64,000 bases of DNA from Enterobacter pseudoroggenkampii (GCF_026420145.1 NZ_JAPMLV010000006.1:1-64000); one strand, 5' to 3'. Shown: positions 28,033 to 42,161, counted from the stretch's first letter. A program made the numbers and translations. The notes: generated from the sequence alone by a model not told the origin.

Positions 28033-28065
28033 GAACAAATGATTTTTAGATTTAATAATGTTCAA
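28033..28065. promoter_or_regulatory. LsrR operator near lsrA
   Basis: A 33-base site runs GAACAAATGAT ... ATAATGTTCAA, an inverted GAACA/TGTTC pair. The same 33-base layout recurs near lsrR at 28198-28230. Two matching sites in a divergent promoter fit the cooperative LsrR repression known from E. coli. Confidence 0.75.
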
Positions 28066-28197
28066 AAGCGTAGACGGTGAACTATATTTACAACCGTGCA
28101 GGGATCACAGTTTTATCGATTGAGATTCAGATAAACCAGAAACGATCGAAATGATCCGTTTTGTCGCGTGGCTCACACTTTCCCTTCGCGCCATCAC

Positions 28198-28230
28198 GAA
28201 CATATGATCTAAATTTTTATAAGAGTTCAA
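28198..28230. promoter_or_regulatory. LsrR operator near lsrR
   Basis: GAACATATGAT ... ATAAGAGTTCAA has the same length and ends as the site at 28033-28065 and finishes two bases before the lsrR start, so bound LsrR would block its own gene. Confidence 0.72.
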
Positions 28231-28232
28231 CT

Positions 28233-29204
28233 ATGAGCGATAAACGCACTGCGGAAGAAGGACGGTTTGCCGGGCTGGCACTGGCGGAAGAGGAGCTGGT
28301 GGCGCGCGTGGCCTGGTGCTACTACCACGACGGGCTGACCCAGAACGATATCGGCGAGCGGCTCGGGCTGCCGCGATTAAAAATCTCCCGTCTGCTGGAG
28401 AAGGGCCGTCAGTCCGGGGTGATCCGCGTGCAGATCAACTCCCGCTACGAGGGCTGCCTGGCGCTGGAGACCGAGCTACAGCAGCGCTTTGGCCTGAAGC
28501 TGGTGCGCGTGATGCCCGCCCTGAATACGCCGCCGATGAACGTGCGGCTCGGCATTGGCGCGGCGCAGTCGCTGATGGGCGTACTGGAGCCCGGCCAGCT
28601 GCTGGCGGTGGGGTTTGGTGAAACCACCATGAGCAGCCTGCAGCACCTGAGCGGCTTTATCAGCTCGCAGCAGATCCGCCTGGTGACGCTCTCCGGCGGC
28701 GTCGGGCCGTATATGACCGGTATCGGCCAGCTGGACGCGGCATGCAGTGTCAGCATGATCCCCGCCCCGCTTCGCGTGTCATCCGCCGAGGTGGCCGGGA
28801 TCTTAAAACGTGAAACCAGCGTGCGGGACGTAATCCTCGCCGCCACCGCTGCCGACGTGGCGGTGGTCGGCATTGGGTCGGTGAACCAGCGCCGTGACGC
28901 CACGATACTGCGATCCGGCTATATCAGCGAAGGTGAACAGCTGATGTACGCCCGCAAAGGCGCGGTCGGCGACATTCTCGGCTATTTCCTCAATGCCGAA
29001 GGGGAGTGCGTCGAGGAACTGGAGATCCATAAAGAATTACTCGGCGTCTCGCTTGATGAGCTGGCGCAGCTGCCCACCATCGTTGGCGTGGCCGGAGGGG
29101 AAGAGAAAGCCGATGCGATTTATGCCGCACTGAAGGGTCGCCGTATCAATGGCCTGGTGACGGAGGAGACGACAGCCCGCGCGGTGCTGGCTCTGGCCAA
29201 GTGA
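28233..29204 (+). CDS. lsrR: AI-2 uptake repressor LsrR
   Basis: The 323-residue SorC/DeoR-like regulator has an N-terminal helix-turn-helix ([35 protein letters not shown], about residues 24-58) and a sugar-binding C-terminal domain ([30 protein letters not shown]). It represses lsr genes until phospho-AI-2 binds. The start ATG at 28233 is chosen from homology; the open frame upstream holds the operator. Divergent from lsrA, it precedes lsrK by 33 bases. Confidence 0.95.
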   Translation: MSDKRTAEEGRFAGLALAEEELVARVAWCYYHDGLTQNDIGERLGLPRLKISRLLEKGRQSGVIRVQINSRYEGCLALETELQQRFGLKLVRVMPALNTPPMNVRLGIGAAQSLMGVLEPGQLLAVGFGETTMSSLQHLSGFISSQQIRLVTLSGGVGPYMTGIGQLDAACSVSMIPAPLRVSSAEVAGILKRETSVRDVILAATAADVAVVGIGSVNQRRDATILRSGYISEGEQLMYARKGAVGDILGYFLNAEGECVEELEIHKELLGVSLDELAQLPTIVGVAGGEEKADAIYAALKGRRINGLVTEETTARAVLALAK

Positions 29205-29237
29205 GAGCCCGCCCTGCGCTAACAGCGAGGCAAGCTC

Positions 29238-30866
29238 ATGAGTTACCTTTTAGCGTTAGATGCAGGGACCGGCAGCGTTCGCGCCGTGATTTTCGATTTG
29301 CAGGGCAACCAGATTGCCGTCGGCCAGGCCGAGTGGAAGCACCTGAACGTAGAGAACGTGCCGGGGTCGATGGAGTTCGACCTCGACACCAACTGGCGGC
29401 TGGCCTGCCAGTGCATTCATCAGGCGCTGTCGCGCGCGAATCTGGGCGCGGCGGATATTCAGTCCGTTGCATGCTGCTCCATGCGCGAAGGGATAGTGCT
29501 GTATGACCGCAACGGCGAGGCCATCTGGGCCTGCGCCAACGTTGACGCCCGCGCCAGCCGCGAGGTGGCCGAACTCAAAGAGATCCACGACTACCGTTTT
29601 GAATCCGAAGTGTATGACGTTTCCGGGCAGACGCTGGCGCTGAGCGCCATGCCGCGCCTGCTGTGGCTGGCACACCATCGCCCGGATATTTACCGCAAGG
29701 CCGCGACCATCACCATGATCAGCGACTGGCTGGCGGCGAAGCTCTCCGGCGAGCTGGCGGTCGACCCGTCTAACGCGGGCACCACCGGCATGCTGGATCT
29801 CTTCTCCCGCGACTGGCGTCCGGCGCTGCTCGACATGGCCGGGCTGCGCGCCGATATTCTCTCCCCGGTGAAAGAGACCGGCACCGTGCTGGGCGCTATC
29901 ACCAAAGAGGCCGCGCAGCAAAGCGGCCTGCGCGAAGGCACGCCGGTCGTCATGGGCGGCGGCGACGTACAGCTGGGCTGTCTGGGGCTGGGCGTAGTTC
30001 GCGCCGGGCAGACGGCGGTGCTGGGCGGCACCTTCTGGCAGCAGGTGGTGAACCTGCCGCAGGTGCGCACCGACCCCGAGATGAACATCCGCGTCAACCC
30101 GCACGTTATCCCCGGCATGGCGCAGGCGGAGTCGATCAGCTTTTTTACCGGGCTGACCATGCGCTGGTTCCGCGACGCCTTCTGCGCGGAGGAAAAGCTG
30201 ATTGCCGAGCGGATGGGGATGGACACCTACTCCCTGCTGGAAGAGATGGCCAGCCGCGTGCCGGCGGGTTCACACGGGGTGATGCCGATCTTCTCCGACG
30301 CCATGCATTTTAAGCAGTGGTACCACGCCGCACCGTCGTTTATTAACCTCTCCATCGACCCGGAAAAATGCAATAAAGCGACGCTGTTCCGCGCACTGGA
30401 GGAGAACGCGGCGATCGTCTCGGCCTGCAACCTGGCGCAGATTTCGCGCTTCTCCGGCGTGACGTTTGAGAGCCTGGTGTTTGCCGGTGGCGGTTCGAAA
30501 GGCGCGCTGTGGAGCCAGATCTTAAGCGACGTCACCGGCCTGCCGGTGCGCGTGCCGGAAGTGAAGGAGGCGACGGCGCTGGGCTGCGCCATTGCGGCAG
30601 GCGTTGGCGCAGGGCTGTTTGCCGATATGGCCTCGACGGGCGAGCGGCTGGTGAAATGGAGCCGCGAATTCACGCCAAACCCGATACATCGCGAGCTGTA
30701 CGACGGCATGATGCAGAAATGGCAGGCGGTATATGCGGACCAGCTTGGGTTGGTGGACAGCGGGCTGACGACATCGATGTGGCAGGCACCGGGGTTAGTA
30801 AAAACCCATACCCCTCACCCTGCCCCTCTCCCCATAGGGGAGAGGGAAAAAACCAGATCGAGCTGA
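29238..30866 (+). CDS. lsrK: AI-2 kinase LsrK with repeat-encoded C-terminal tail
   Basis: The 542-residue FGGY-family kinase starts [20 protein letters not shown] (phosphate-binding loop 1) and has the [16 protein letters not shown] and [17 protein letters not shown]ase motifs. It phosphorylates AI-2 (DPD) in the cytosol, trapping it and creating the LsrR inducer. E. coli LsrK has about 530 residues. Here the last 20 ([20 protein letters not shown]) are encoded by a dispersed palindromic repeat that has entered the end of the gene, so the tail is an addition of probably no function. Confidence 0.95.
   Translation: MSYLLALDAGTGSVRAVIFDLQGNQIAVGQAEWKHLNVENVPGSMEFDLDTNWRLACQCIHQALSRANLGAADIQSVACCSMREGIVLYDRNGEAIWACANVDARASREVAELKEIHDYRFESEVYDVSGQTLALSAMPRLLWLAHHRPDIYRKAATITMISDWLAAKLSGELAVDPSNAGTTGMLDLFSRDWRPALLDMAGLRADILSPVKETGTVLGAITKEAAQQSGLREGTPVVMGGGDVQLGCLGLGVVRAGQTAVLGGTFWQQVVNLPQVRTDPEMNIRVNPHVIPGMAQAESISFFTGLTMRWFRDAFCAEEKLIAERMGMDTYSLLEEMASRVPAGSHGVMPIFSDAMHFKQWYHAAPSFINLSIDPEKCNKATLFRALEENAAIVSACNLAQISRFSGVTFESLVFAGGGSKGALWSQILSDVTGLPVRVPEVKEATALGCAIAAGVGAGLFADMASTGERLVKWSREFTPNPIHRELYDGMMQKWQAVYADQLGLVDSGLTTSMWQAPGLVKTHTPHPAPLPIGEREKTRSS
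30811..30846. repeat. CCCTCACCC...GAGAGGG repeat, copy 1
   Basis: CCCCTCACCCTGCCCCTCTCCCC continues to ATAGGGGAGAGGG, a hairpin-forming member of the family found six times in the window. It lies within the lsrK 3' end and is translated. Confidence 0.85.
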
Positions 30867-30890
30867 TTCTTTAAGGCCGCACCGGCCAGT

Positions 30891-30927
30891 CCCCTCTCCC
30901 CTCCGGGGAGAGGGTTAGGGTGAGGGG
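30891..30927. repeat. CCCTCACCC...GAGAGGG repeat, copy 2
   Basis: CCCCTCTCCCCTCCGGGGAGAGGG is followed by TTAGGGTGAGGGG. It is the inverted orientation of copy 1, 44 bases away, so the two could fold into one larger structure or act as the lsrK terminator. Confidence 0.85.
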
Positions 30928-30999
30928 AAGTTCTTTGAGATCTATCACAATCATTCGATCCCGCTTTTACCTTTCTGCTGCCGCTGGCTAAATTAGTAA

Positions 31000-33063
<2,064 letters not shown>

Positions 33064-33091
33064 CGGCATCGCCCGGTGGGGGGGTAAAAGC

Positions 33092-33172
33092 AAAACGGCA
33101 ACCGGGTTGCCGTTTTTAGTGTTTGCACCCTCTCCCTGTGGGAGAGGGTCGGGGTGAGGGCATCAGGCCGCA
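33092..33172 (+). terminator. Terminator fused to dispersed repeat (composite, copy A)
   Basis: AAAACGGCAACC/GGTTGCCGTTTTT is a rho-independent terminator for fadH. It is joined by AGTGTTTGCA to the hairpin CCCTCTCCCTGTGGGAGAGGG, then GTGAGGGCATCAGGCCGCA. The whole of about 80 bases recurs at 38680-38765 with few changes, also between convergent genes. Confidence 0.88.
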
Positions 33173-33183
33173 CATACCCAATC

Positions 33184-34320
33184 TTACCGACGACGTCCCA
33201 GCTTCACCGACTTCAGCACCACAAACTTATTGTTCGTCGCAATGGTGACGCAGTTGCCGAAAATCTTCTTCAGCTTGTGGAAGTAGTCCAGGTGGCGGTT
33301 CGCCACGATGTACAGCTCGCCGTTGATTTTCAGGCAACGGCGCGCGTGGTGAAACATTTCCCACGCAACGTTATCCGTCAGGGCGTGCTTCTGGTGGAAC
33401 GGCGGGTTACAGAACACGGCGTTGAAGCGGAACGGCTCTACGCCAGACAGCGCGTTGTTGATCATAAACTCGCAGCGGTCCAGCGCGTCCGGCATGTTGG
33501 TTTCCACGTTCAGACGGCTGGAGGCCACCGCCATCGGCGACTCGTCGCTGAACACCACGCTGGCTTCCGGGTTCTTCGCCAGCAGCGTCAGGCCGATCAC
33601 ACCGTTGCCGCAGCCCAGGTCGACAATCTCACCTTCCAGATTTTCCGGCAGATGTTCCATAAAGAAGCGCGCGCCGATATCCAGACCGGTGCGGGAGAAG
33701 ACGTTCGCGTGGTTATGGATGGTCCAGTCAGTCCCTTCCAGCTTCCAGCTCAGCGTTTCTGGCGCGTCGGCCAGCTCCGGTGCGCTGAAGGTGCAGTTGA
33801 TCAGGCGCGCTTTTTTCCAGGCCAGCGTGGTGGTGGTCGGGCCGAGGACTTTCTCGAACAGCTCCAGCGTCGAAGTATGAATATCGCGCGCTTTGGCACC
33901 CGCGATGATGCGCGTATCCGGCGTCACGACCTTACGCAGCGCGCGCAGCTGCTGCTCCAGCAGCGCCATGGTTTTTGGCACTTTGATCAGCACCACGCCG
34001 GGCGCCTGCGGGTAGTCCGAGGTGCTGTCGAGAAACTTCACGCTGGACTCTTCGATGTCGTTATGGCGCAGGTTTTCACGCGTCGCCAGCTCGCTCAGGT
34101 AGGAATCGCCGATGCTGTATGGCGTGTGCTCCGCCAGGGCGCATCCCAGCGCGCCAAACGCGTCATTCAGGATCAAAACCGGGCCGCGGATTTCAGTGTC
34201 ATCCAACTGCTGCAGCAGATATTCATCCGCTGCTTCCCACGCCTGAAGCGGGTTAACGTCGTCCGTTTCCGGGAAACGTTTAAGGTTGAGTGAACGGAAA
34301 CCGTTGTCTAAGTGGCTCAT
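33184..34320 (-). CDS. rlmG: 23S rRNA (guanine1835-N2)-methyltransferase RlmG
   Basis: The 378-residue protein has the two-domain layout of the RsmC/RlmG family: a degenerate N-terminal methyltransferase-like domain and a catalytic C-terminal domain with the SAM loop [15 protein letters not shown] (about residues 236-250) and the NPPFH base-flipping motif. It methylates G1835 of 23S rRNA. It is convergent with fadH and divergent from ygjP across an 83-base gap. Confidence 0.96.
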   Translation of the reverse strand: MSHLDNGFRSLNLKRFPETDDVNPLQAWEAADEYLLQQLDDTEIRGPVLILNDAFGALGCALAEHTPYSIGDSYLSELATRENLRHNDIEESSVKFLDSTSDYPQAPGVVLIKVPKTMALLEQQLRALRKVVTPDTRIIAGAKARDIHTSTLELFEKVLGPTTTTLAWKKARLINCTFSAPELADAPETLSWKLEGTDWTIHNHANVFSRTGLDIGARFFMEHLPENLEGEIVDLGCGNGVIGLTLLAKNPEASVVFSDESPMAVASSRLNVETNMPDALDRCEFMINNALSGVEPFRFNAVFCNPPFHQKHALTDNVAWEMFHHARRCLKINGELYIVANRHLDYFHKLKKIFGNCVTIATNNKFVVLKSVKLGRRR

Positions 34321-34403
34321 CGGCCCTCCTGAATGGTAAAATTTGGCGTATCCCTGAAAAGGGTGCGTGAGTATACCCGTTTTCGCATTAATTTGGGCTT
34401 TTG

Positions 34404-34907
34404 ATGAACCAACTTACTTATCTCCAGGGCTATCCGGAGCATTTACTGACTCAGGTTCACAGCCTGATTGCCGAGCAGAAGCTGGGCGCGGTGCTGGAAA
34501 AACGCTACCCCGGCACCCACGATTTCGCGACCGATAAGGCCCTCTGGCAGTATACGCAGGATCTCAAAAACCGGTATCTGAAGAGCGCCCCGCCGATCAA
34601 CAAGGTGATGTACGACAACAAGATCCACGTGCTGAAAAACGCGCTCGGCCTGCACACCGCCGTCTCTCGCGTGCAGGGCGGTAAGCTGAAGGCGAAGGCC
34701 GAAATCCGCGTCGCGACGGTTTTCCGCAACGCGCCGGAAGCCTTTCTGCGGATGATCGTCGTCCATGAGCTGGCACACCTGAAAGAGAAAGAGCACGACA
34801 AAGCGTTCTATTCCCTGTGCTGCCACATGGAGCCGCAGTACCACCAGCTGGAGTTTGATACCCGTCTGTGGCTTACGCATTTATCGTTAAAAGGTAATGC
34901 GGAATAG
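34404..34907 (+). CDS. ygjP: YgjP-type putative metal-dependent hydrolase
   Basis: The 167-residue protein has an HELAH zinc motif ([18 protein letters not shown], His residues near 121-134), as in YgjP/WLM-like metallopeptidase folds, with [18 protein letters not shown] conserved with E. coli YgjP. Its physiological substrate is unknown. I use the ATG at 34404; a TTG one codon earlier is possible. Confidence 0.92.
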   Translation: MNQLTYLQGYPEHLLTQVHSLIAEQKLGAVLEKRYPGTHDFATDKALWQYTQDLKNRYLKSAPPINKVMYDNKIHVLKNALGLHTAVSRVQGGKLKAKAEIRVATVFRNAPEAFLRMIVVHELAHLKEKEHDKAFYSLCCHMEPQYHQLEFDTRLWLTHLSLKGNAE

Positions 34908-34977
34908 CGCACGCGAATTGTCATGATGACGTGCTACAGTGGCTAAAGGTTCCCCGCTACGGAGTACGTAAACGTTT

Positions 34978-35976
34978 ATGATACGTTTCGCAGTCATTGG
35001 AACGAACTGGATCACGCGCCAGTTCGTCGACGCCGCCCACGAAACCGGCAAACTGAAACTTACCGCAGTCTATTCCCGCAGCCTTGAGCAGGCGCAGAGT
35101 TTTGCCAACGACTACCTCGTCGAGCATCTCTTCACCTCGCTTGATGAGATGGCGCAAAGTGACGCCATTGACGCGGTCTATATTGCCAGCCCGAACTCCC
35201 TGCACTTCCCGCAAACGAAGCTGTTCCTCAGCCATAAAAAGCATGTGATTTGCGAGAAGCCGCTGGCGTCGAACATCGATGAAGTCGAAGCCGCCATTGC
35301 GCTTGCCCGCGAAAACCAGGTGGTGCTGTTCGAAGCCTTCAAAACCGCCAGCCTGCCGAACTTCCTGCTGCTGCAGCAGTCGCTGCCGAAAATTGGCAAA
35401 GTGCGTAAAGCCTTTATCAACTACTGCCAGTACTCGTCGCGCTACCAGCGCTATCTGGACGGCGAGAACCCGAATACCTTTAACCCGGCCTTCTCTAATG
35501 GTTCGATTATGGATATCGGCTTCTACTGTCTGGCCTCTGCCGTGGCCCTGTGGGGCGAGCCGCACGGCGTGACGGCTACCGCCAGCCTGCTGGAGAGCGG
35601 CGTGGATGCGCACGGTTTAGCGGTGCTGGACTACGGTGATTTCAGCGTCACGCTACAGCACTCCAAGGTGAGCGATTCCGTGCTGCCGAGCGAAATTCAG
35701 GGCGAGGCGGGCTCGCTGGTTATCGAGAAGATCTCCGAGTGTCAGAAAGTGAGCTTTGTGCCGCGCGGCGGCAAAGCGCAGGAGCTGACGCAGCCTCAGC
35801 ATATTAACACTATGCTCTATGAGGCAGAGGTCTTCGCCCGTCTGGTGGAAGACAACGAAGTGAATCACCCTGGCCTGGCGGTGAGCCGCACCACGGCGAA
35901 GCTGCAAACGGAGATCCGCCGCCAGACCGGCGTGGTGTTCCCGGCAGACGGCATCAGCGCGGAAGCGATCGCGTAA
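34978..35976 (+). CDS. ygjR: Gfo/Idh/MocA-family NAD(P)-dependent oxidoreductase YgjR
   Basis: The 332-residue protein has an N-terminal Rossmann fold (IRFAVIGTNWITRQFVDAA), the diagnostic HVICEKPLASN motif near residue 91 and a C-terminal alpha/beta domain with the DIGFYCLASAVALWGEP region. Substrate unknown, probably a sugar or polyol derivative. The gene precedes the alx leader and is followed by the 27-base hairpin CAGACCAT...ATGGTCTG at 35997-36023. Confidence 0.93.
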   Translation: MIRFAVIGTNWITRQFVDAAHETGKLKLTAVYSRSLEQAQSFANDYLVEHLFTSLDEMAQSDAIDAVYIASPNSLHFPQTKLFLSHKKHVICEKPLASNIDEVEAAIALARENQVVLFEAFKTASLPNFLLLQQSLPKIGKVRKAFINYCQYSSRYQRYLDGENPNTFNPAFSNGSIMDIGFYCLASAVALWGEPHGVTATASLLESGVDAHGLAVLDYGDFSVTLQHSKVSDSVLPSEIQGEAGSLVIEKISECQKVSFVPRGGKAQELTQPQHINTMLYEAEVFARLVEDNEVNHPGLAVSRTTAKLQTEIRRQTGVVFPADGISAEAIA

Positions 35977-36037
35977 AGCTGTGTAATGAAACGGTGCAGA
36001 CCATTGACGAAACCGATGGTCTGACATATTTTGTTAC

Positions 36038-36162
36038 CTGCAAAGGGGAGTAACTTCTTCGCCGGTGGATCGTCATTACGATGCGTGCAATACCGCATCC
36101 GGTCGCCGGGCAACCCTCGTGGTTGTAAGTGAGACCTTGCCGGAAGGCGAGGTCTATGCATA
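36038..36162 (+). ncRNA. yybP-ykoY (Mn2+/pH-responsive) riboswitch of alx
   Basis: The leader contains the conserved parts of the alx element: AAAGGGGAGTAACTT, the GTCGCCGGGCAACC region, and a 3' stem AGTGAGACCTTGCCGGAAGG closing with GGTCTATGCA. In E. coli this RNA responds to Mn2+ and alkaline pH to expose the alx ribosome site. Position directly upstream of alx confirms the assignment. Confidence 0.88.
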
Positions 36163-36168
36163 AAAAGC

Positions 36169-36208
36169 TAACGGCTATCGTCTTCTGACCATGGCCGTTT
36201 TTGTTTTT
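36169..36208 (+). terminator. Hairpin with T-run between riboswitch and alx start
   Basis: AACGGC pairs with GCCGTT around a 16-20 base loop and is followed by TTTGTTTTTT. Located after the riboswitch and 20 bases before alx, it may act as a conditional terminator. Confidence 0.7.
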
Positions 36209-36227
36209 TATGTGTAAGGAAAATAGT

Positions 36228-37196
36228 ATGCATTCTGTCGGCACTCCAATGTTGTGGGGCGGATTCGCGGTTGTCGTGCTCATCATGCTGGCGATCGACC
36301 TCTTTTTGCAGGGGCGTCGCGGCGCACACGGCATGAGCATCAAACAGGCTGCGGCCTGGTCTCTGGTGTGGGTCACCCTCTCCCTGCTGTTCTGTGCCGC
36401 CTTCTGGTGGTATCTGGCCTCGACCGAAGGCCGCGCGGTTGCCGATCCTCAGGCCCTCGCCTTCCTCACTGGCTATCTGATTGAAAAAGCCCTGGCGGTC
36501 GATAACGTCTTCGTCTGGCTGATGCTGTTCAGCTATTTCGCCGTGCCTGCGGCCCTGCAGCGCCGCGTGCTGGTCTACGGCGTGCTGGGGGCGATTATCC
36601 TGCGTACCATAATGATCTTCGCTGGCAGCTGGTTGATTACCCAGTTCGAATGGCTGCTGTACGTCTTCGGCGCGTTCCTGCTGTTCACCGGGGTCAAAAT
36701 GGCGCTGGCGAAAGAGGACGGCTCTGCGATTGGCGATCGCCCGCTGGTGAAGTGGATCCGTGGACACCTGCGCATGACCGACAAGATTGAGAGCGAGCAC
36801 TTCTTCGTGCGCAAGAATGGCCTGCTGTTTGCCACCCCGCTGCTGCTGGTGCTGATTCTGGTTGAGCTGAGCGACGTGATTTTCGCCGTGGACAGCATTC
36901 CGGCCATTTTTGCGGTCACCACCGACCCGTTCATCGTCCTGACCTCAAACCTGTTCGCCATCCTCGGCCTGCGTGCGATGTACTTCCTGCTGGCAGGCGC
37001 GGCGGAGCGCTTCTCGATGCTGAAGTACGGCCTGTCGGTAATCCTGGTGTTTATCGGTATCAAGATGCTGATCGTCGATTTCTACCATATCCCGATCGCC
37101 ATTTCGCTCGGCGTGGTGTTTGGCATTCTGATCGTGACGCTGATTATCAATACCTGGGTTAACCGCCAGCACGATAAGAAGCAGCAGGTGGAGTAA
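36228..37196 (+). CDS. alx: TerC-family membrane protein Alx (manganese exporter)
   Basis: The 322-residue protein has about nine membrane helices and the acidic motifs of TerC proteins ([14 protein letters not shown] and [17 protein letters not shown]), whose aspartates probably bind metal. Alx mediates Mn2+ export in E. coli and is induced by alkaline pH and manganese through its riboswitch. The start [12 protein letters not shown] is homologous to E. coli; AAGGAAA precedes it. Confidence 0.96.
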   Translation: MHSVGTPMLWGGFAVVVLIMLAIDLFLQGRRGAHGMSIKQAAAWSLVWVTLSLLFCAAFWWYLASTEGRAVADPQALAFLTGYLIEKALAVDNVFVWLMLFSYFAVPAALQRRVLVYGVLGAIILRTIMIFAGSWLITQFEWLLYVFGAFLLFTGVKMALAKEDGSAIGDRPLVKWIRGHLRMTDKIESEHFFVRKNGLLFATPLLLVLILVELSDVIFAVDSIPAIFAVTTDPFIVLTSNLFAILGLRAMYFLLAGAAERFSMLKYGLSVILVFIGIKMLIVDFYHIPIAISLGVVFGILIVTLIINTWVNRQHDKKQQVE

Positions 37197-37212
37197 AACG
37201 TTCGGTGCGGGG

Positions 37213-37252
37213 TGATGCCCTCACCCCGGCCCTCTCCCACAGGGAGAGGGTG
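37213..37252. repeat. CCCTCACCC...GAGAGGG repeat, copy 4
   Basis: GATGCCCTCACCCCGGCCCTCTCCC then ACAGGGAGAGGG. Its reverse complement equals the second half of the composites at 33092 and 38680. It follows alx and could end its transcript. Confidence 0.85.
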
Positions 37253-37433
37253 AACACACATTTGTAACGCAGTAGTTAAAAAACATGACGCACCACGTAA
37301 AATCCAGCATTTTACGCTTCCCTCCCAAGCCACTTTCCCTATACTCGACCAGGCAAACATTTACTTACATCCGGACATAAATGTGACTAAGAGCACATCC
37401 GGGATGGAACGCAATTTCACTTAAGGAACACCT

Positions 37434-38675
37434 ATGACTACATCCTCGTCTGGTCTGTTTGCGCGCCTCTCGCGCGGCAGCCTTGTTAAGCAAATACTGG
37501 TTGGCCTTGTGCTCGGCGTCGCGCTGGCACTGATCTCAAAACCTGCCGCCGAGGCCACTGGCCTGCTCGGCACACTGTTCGTCGGCGCACTGAAAGCGGT
37601 CGCGCCGGTTCTGGTTTTGACGCTGGTGATGGCCTCAATCGCCAACCACCAGCAGGGGCAGAAAACCAATATTCGCCCGATTCTGTGGATGTATCTGCTG
37701 GGGACGTTCTCGGCCGCGCTGACGGCGGTTGTCGTGAGCTTTATCTTCCCGTCCACGCTGCAACTGACCACCGGCGCGACCGACATTACGCCGCCCGCGG
37801 GTATTGTTGAGGTGATGCACGGCCTGCTGATGAGCATTGTCGCCAACCCGATCCATGCGCTGATTAACGCGAACTACATCGGGATTCTGGTATGGGCCGT
37901 CGGTCTGGGCTTCGCTCTGCGCCACAGCAACGACACGACCAAAAACCTGGTTAACGATCTTTCTCACGCCGTAACCTTTATCGTGACGGTGGTCATCCGC
38001 TTTGCGCCGATTGGTATTTTTGGCCTCGTGGCATCCACGCTGGCTACCACCGGTTTCGGCGCGCTGTGGGGCTATGCGCAGCTGCTGCTGGTGCTGATTG
38101 GCTGTATGGCCGTCGTGGCACTGGTGATTAATCCGCTGCTGGTGTTTCTGCAGACCCGTCGGAACCCGTACCCGCTGGTGCTGATGTGCCTGCGCGAAAG
38201 CGGAGTGACAGCCTTCTTCACCCGCAGCTCGGCGGCAAACATTCCGGTCAACATGTCCCTGTGTGAGAAGCTGAACCTGGACCGCGATACCTACTCCGTA
38301 TCCATTCCGCTGGGTGCGACCGTCAATATGGCGGGAGCGGCCATCACCATTACGGTGCTTACGCTGGCCGCGGTGCATACGCTGGGTATTCCGGTGGATC
38401 TGCCAACCGCGCTGCTGCTGAGCGTGGTAGCCTCGCTGTGTGCCTGCGGCGCATCCGGCGTGGCGGGCGGTTCCCTGCTGCTGATCCCGCTGGCATGTAA
38501 TATGTTCGGCATCCCGAACGAGATCGCCATGCAGGTGGTTGCGGTGGGCTTTATCATCGGCGTATTGCAGGACTCCTGCGAGACGGCGATTAACTCCTCC
38601 ACCGACGTGATGTTCACCGCCGCCGTGTGCCAGGCGGAAGACGCGCGTTTAGCGAAGAACGCCCTACGAGGTTAA
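37434..38675 (+). CDS. sstT: Serine/threonine:Na+ symporter SstT
   Basis: The 413-residue protein is a dicarboxylate/amino acid:cation symporter (DAACS) with about 8 helices. It shows the substrate hairpin [15 protein letters not shown] and [16 protein letters not shown] and the C-terminal [19 protein letters not shown] motif of SstT. It imports L-serine and L-threonine with sodium. A composite terminator-repeat follows. Confidence 0.97.
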   Translation: MTTSSSGLFARLSRGSLVKQILVGLVLGVALALISKPAAEATGLLGTLFVGALKAVAPVLVLTLVMASIANHQQGQKTNIRPILWMYLLGTFSAALTAVVVSFIFPSTLQLTTGATDITPPAGIVEVMHGLLMSIVANPIHALINANYIGILVWAVGLGFALRHSNDTTKNLVNDLSHAVTFIVTVVIRFAPIGIFGLVASTLATTGFGALWGYAQLLLVLIGCMAVVALVINPLLVFLQTRRNPYPLVLMCLRESGVTAFFTRSSAANIPVNMSLCEKLNLDRDTYSVSIPLGATVNMAGAAITITVLTLAAVHTLGIPVDLPTALLLSVVASLCACGASGVAGGSLLLIPLACNMFGIPNEIAMQVVAVGFIIGVLQDSCETAINSSTDVMFTAAVCQAEDARLAKNALRG

Positions 38676-38679
38676 CAGC

Positions 38680-38765
38680 AAAACGGCAACCCTGAGGTTG
38701 CCGTTTTTAGTGTTTGTACCCTCTCCCCGTGGGAGAGGGCCAGGGTGAGGGCATCAGGCCGCACC
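38680..38765 (+). terminator. Terminator fused to dispersed repeat (composite, copy B)
   Basis: AAAACGGCAACC-CTGA-GGTTGCCGTTTTT, then AGTGTTTGTA and the hairpin CCCTCTCCCCGTGGGAGAGGG, then GTGAGGGCATCAGGCCGCAC. It is the second copy of the unit at 33092-33172 and lies between convergent sstT and uxaA. Confidence 0.88.
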
Positions 38766-38767
38766 GA

Positions 38768-40255
38768 TTAAAGCGTCACACCACTCTTAAAGATCGCCAG
38801 CTCGCGGAAATCGTTCTTCTCGTTGCAGGTCTGCTTGCCGTTAGCAATTTCCACGATAGCGTCCACGAACTCCGTCAGCAGCTGCGGCATCGCTTTGCCG
38901 TGGATAAGCTGCCCGGCATCAAAGTCTATCCAGTGTTTTTTCTTCGCCGCCAGCTCGCTGTTGGTGGCGATTTTCACCGTCGGCACAAAACCGCCGTACG
39001 GCGTGCCGCGCCCGGTGCTGAACAGCACCATATGGCAGCCGGCTCCCGCCAGCGCGCTGGTGGCGACAGCATCGTTGCCCGGTGCGCTCAGCAGGTTCAG
39101 ACCGTGCGTTTTCAAGCGCTCGCCGTAGCGCAGAACGTCAACCACCTGGCTCGCGCCCGCTTTCTGGGTGCAGCCGAGGGATTTCTCTTCCAGCGTGGTG
39201 ATCCCGCCCGCTTTGTTACCCGGAGACGGGTTTTCATAAATGGGCTGATTGTGGGCAATGAAGTACTGTTTGAAGTCGTTCACCATGGTGACGGTTTTCT
39301 CAAACGTCTCCTCGTCGCGGCAGTGGCTCATCAGAATACGTTCCGCGCCGAACATTTCCGGCACTTCGGTCAGCACCGTCGTGCCGCCGTTAGCAATCAT
39401 ATAGTCCGAGAAGCGACCCAGCATCGGGTTGGCGGTGATACCGGACAGGCCGTCAGACCCGCCGCACTCCAGACCAAACTTCAGCTCGCTCAGCTTGCCC
39501 GGCTCGCGCTTGTCGTGGCGCATCACGTTATACAGCTGGTGCAGCTGCTCAACGCCCGCTTCCACTTCGTCGTCCTGGTGCTGGCACACCATAAAATGCA
39601 CGCGCTCAGGGTCGAATTCCCCCAGCGTTTCGCGGAAGGCGTCCACCTGGTTGTTCTCGCAGCCCAGGCCAATCACCAGCACCGCGCCCGCGTTCGGGTG
39701 ACGCACCATGTTTTGCAGCATGGTGCGGGTATTAATGTGGTCATCACCCAGCTGGGAGCAGCCGTAGGTGTGGCTAAACAGATGTACCCCGTCGGTGCCT
39801 TCGGCATCGTGAGTCTCTTTCAGGAAGCGCGTCTGGATCTGACGCGCAATCCCGTTCACGCAGCCGACGGTCGGGAGGATCCACAGCTCGTTGCGGATCC
39901 CCACGTCGCCATTGGCGCGGCGGTAGATCTGCACGTCACGATCCGCCGCCTGCTCTTGTGCCGCAGGTAAATCAGGTTGATAGCTGTACTCGTCCAGATC
40001 GCTCAGATTGGTGCGGGTATTATGGGAATGAATATGTTCACCCGGCACGATATCCGCCAGCGCATGCCCAATCGGAAGACCGTACTTAATGACGTTGTCC
40101 CCTTTAGCGAGAGGCTTCACGGCAAACTTGTGTCCGCGAGCAATCGCCTGACGCAGGGTGACGCTCTGGTTATCAACGGTCACCACGTCGCCTTCAGCGA
40201 GATCCGTCAGCGCGACGGCCACGTTATCCAGCGAATGGATTTTGATGTATTGCAT
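38768..40255 (-). CDS. uxaA: Altronate dehydratase UxaA
   Basis: The 495-residue protein has an N-terminal SAF domain (about residues 10-80, DNVAVALTDLAEGD) and the large catalytic part with family motifs THTYGCSQLGDDH, ECGGSDGLSGITANP and STGRGTPYGG. It dehydrates D-altronate to 2-dehydro-3-deoxy-D-gluconate in galacturonate degradation and needs iron or manganese. It lies 17 bases after uxaC in the uxaCA operon. Confidence 0.97.
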   Translation of the reverse strand: MQYIKIHSLDNVAVALTDLAEGDVVTVDNQSVTLRQAIARGHKFAVKPLAKGDNVIKYGLPIGHALADIVPGEHIHSHNTRTNLSDLDEYSYQPDLPAAQEQAADRDVQIYRRANGDVGIRNELWILPTVGCVNGIARQIQTRFLKETHDAEGTDGVHLFSHTYGCSQLGDDHINTRTMLQNMVRHPNAGAVLVIGLGCENNQVDAFRETLGEFDPERVHFMVCQHQDDEVEAGVEQLHQLYNVMRHDKREPGKLSELKFGLECGGSDGLSGITANPMLGRFSDYMIANGGTTVLTEVPEMFGAERILMSHCRDEETFEKTVTMVNDFKQYFIAHNQPIYENPSPGNKAGGITTLEEKSLGCTQKAGASQVVDVLRYGERLKTHGLNLLSAPGNDAVATSALAGAGCHMVLFSTGRGTPYGGFVPTVKIATNSELAAKKKHWIDFDAGQLIHGKAMPQLLTEFVDAIVEIANGKQTCNEKNDFRELAIFKSGVTL

Positions 40256-40272
40256 ATCAACCTCAAACGGCC

Positions 40273-42161
<1,889 letters not shown>

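Noticed and set aside
28018..28065. Longer N-terminus for LsrA (start at 28065)
   Set aside because: The extra 16 codons coincide with an LsrR operator palindrome and are not conserved.
38714..39970. 418-codon open frame antisense to uxaA
   Set aside because: Starts in the dispersed repeat and lies fully opposite an intact, recognised enzyme.
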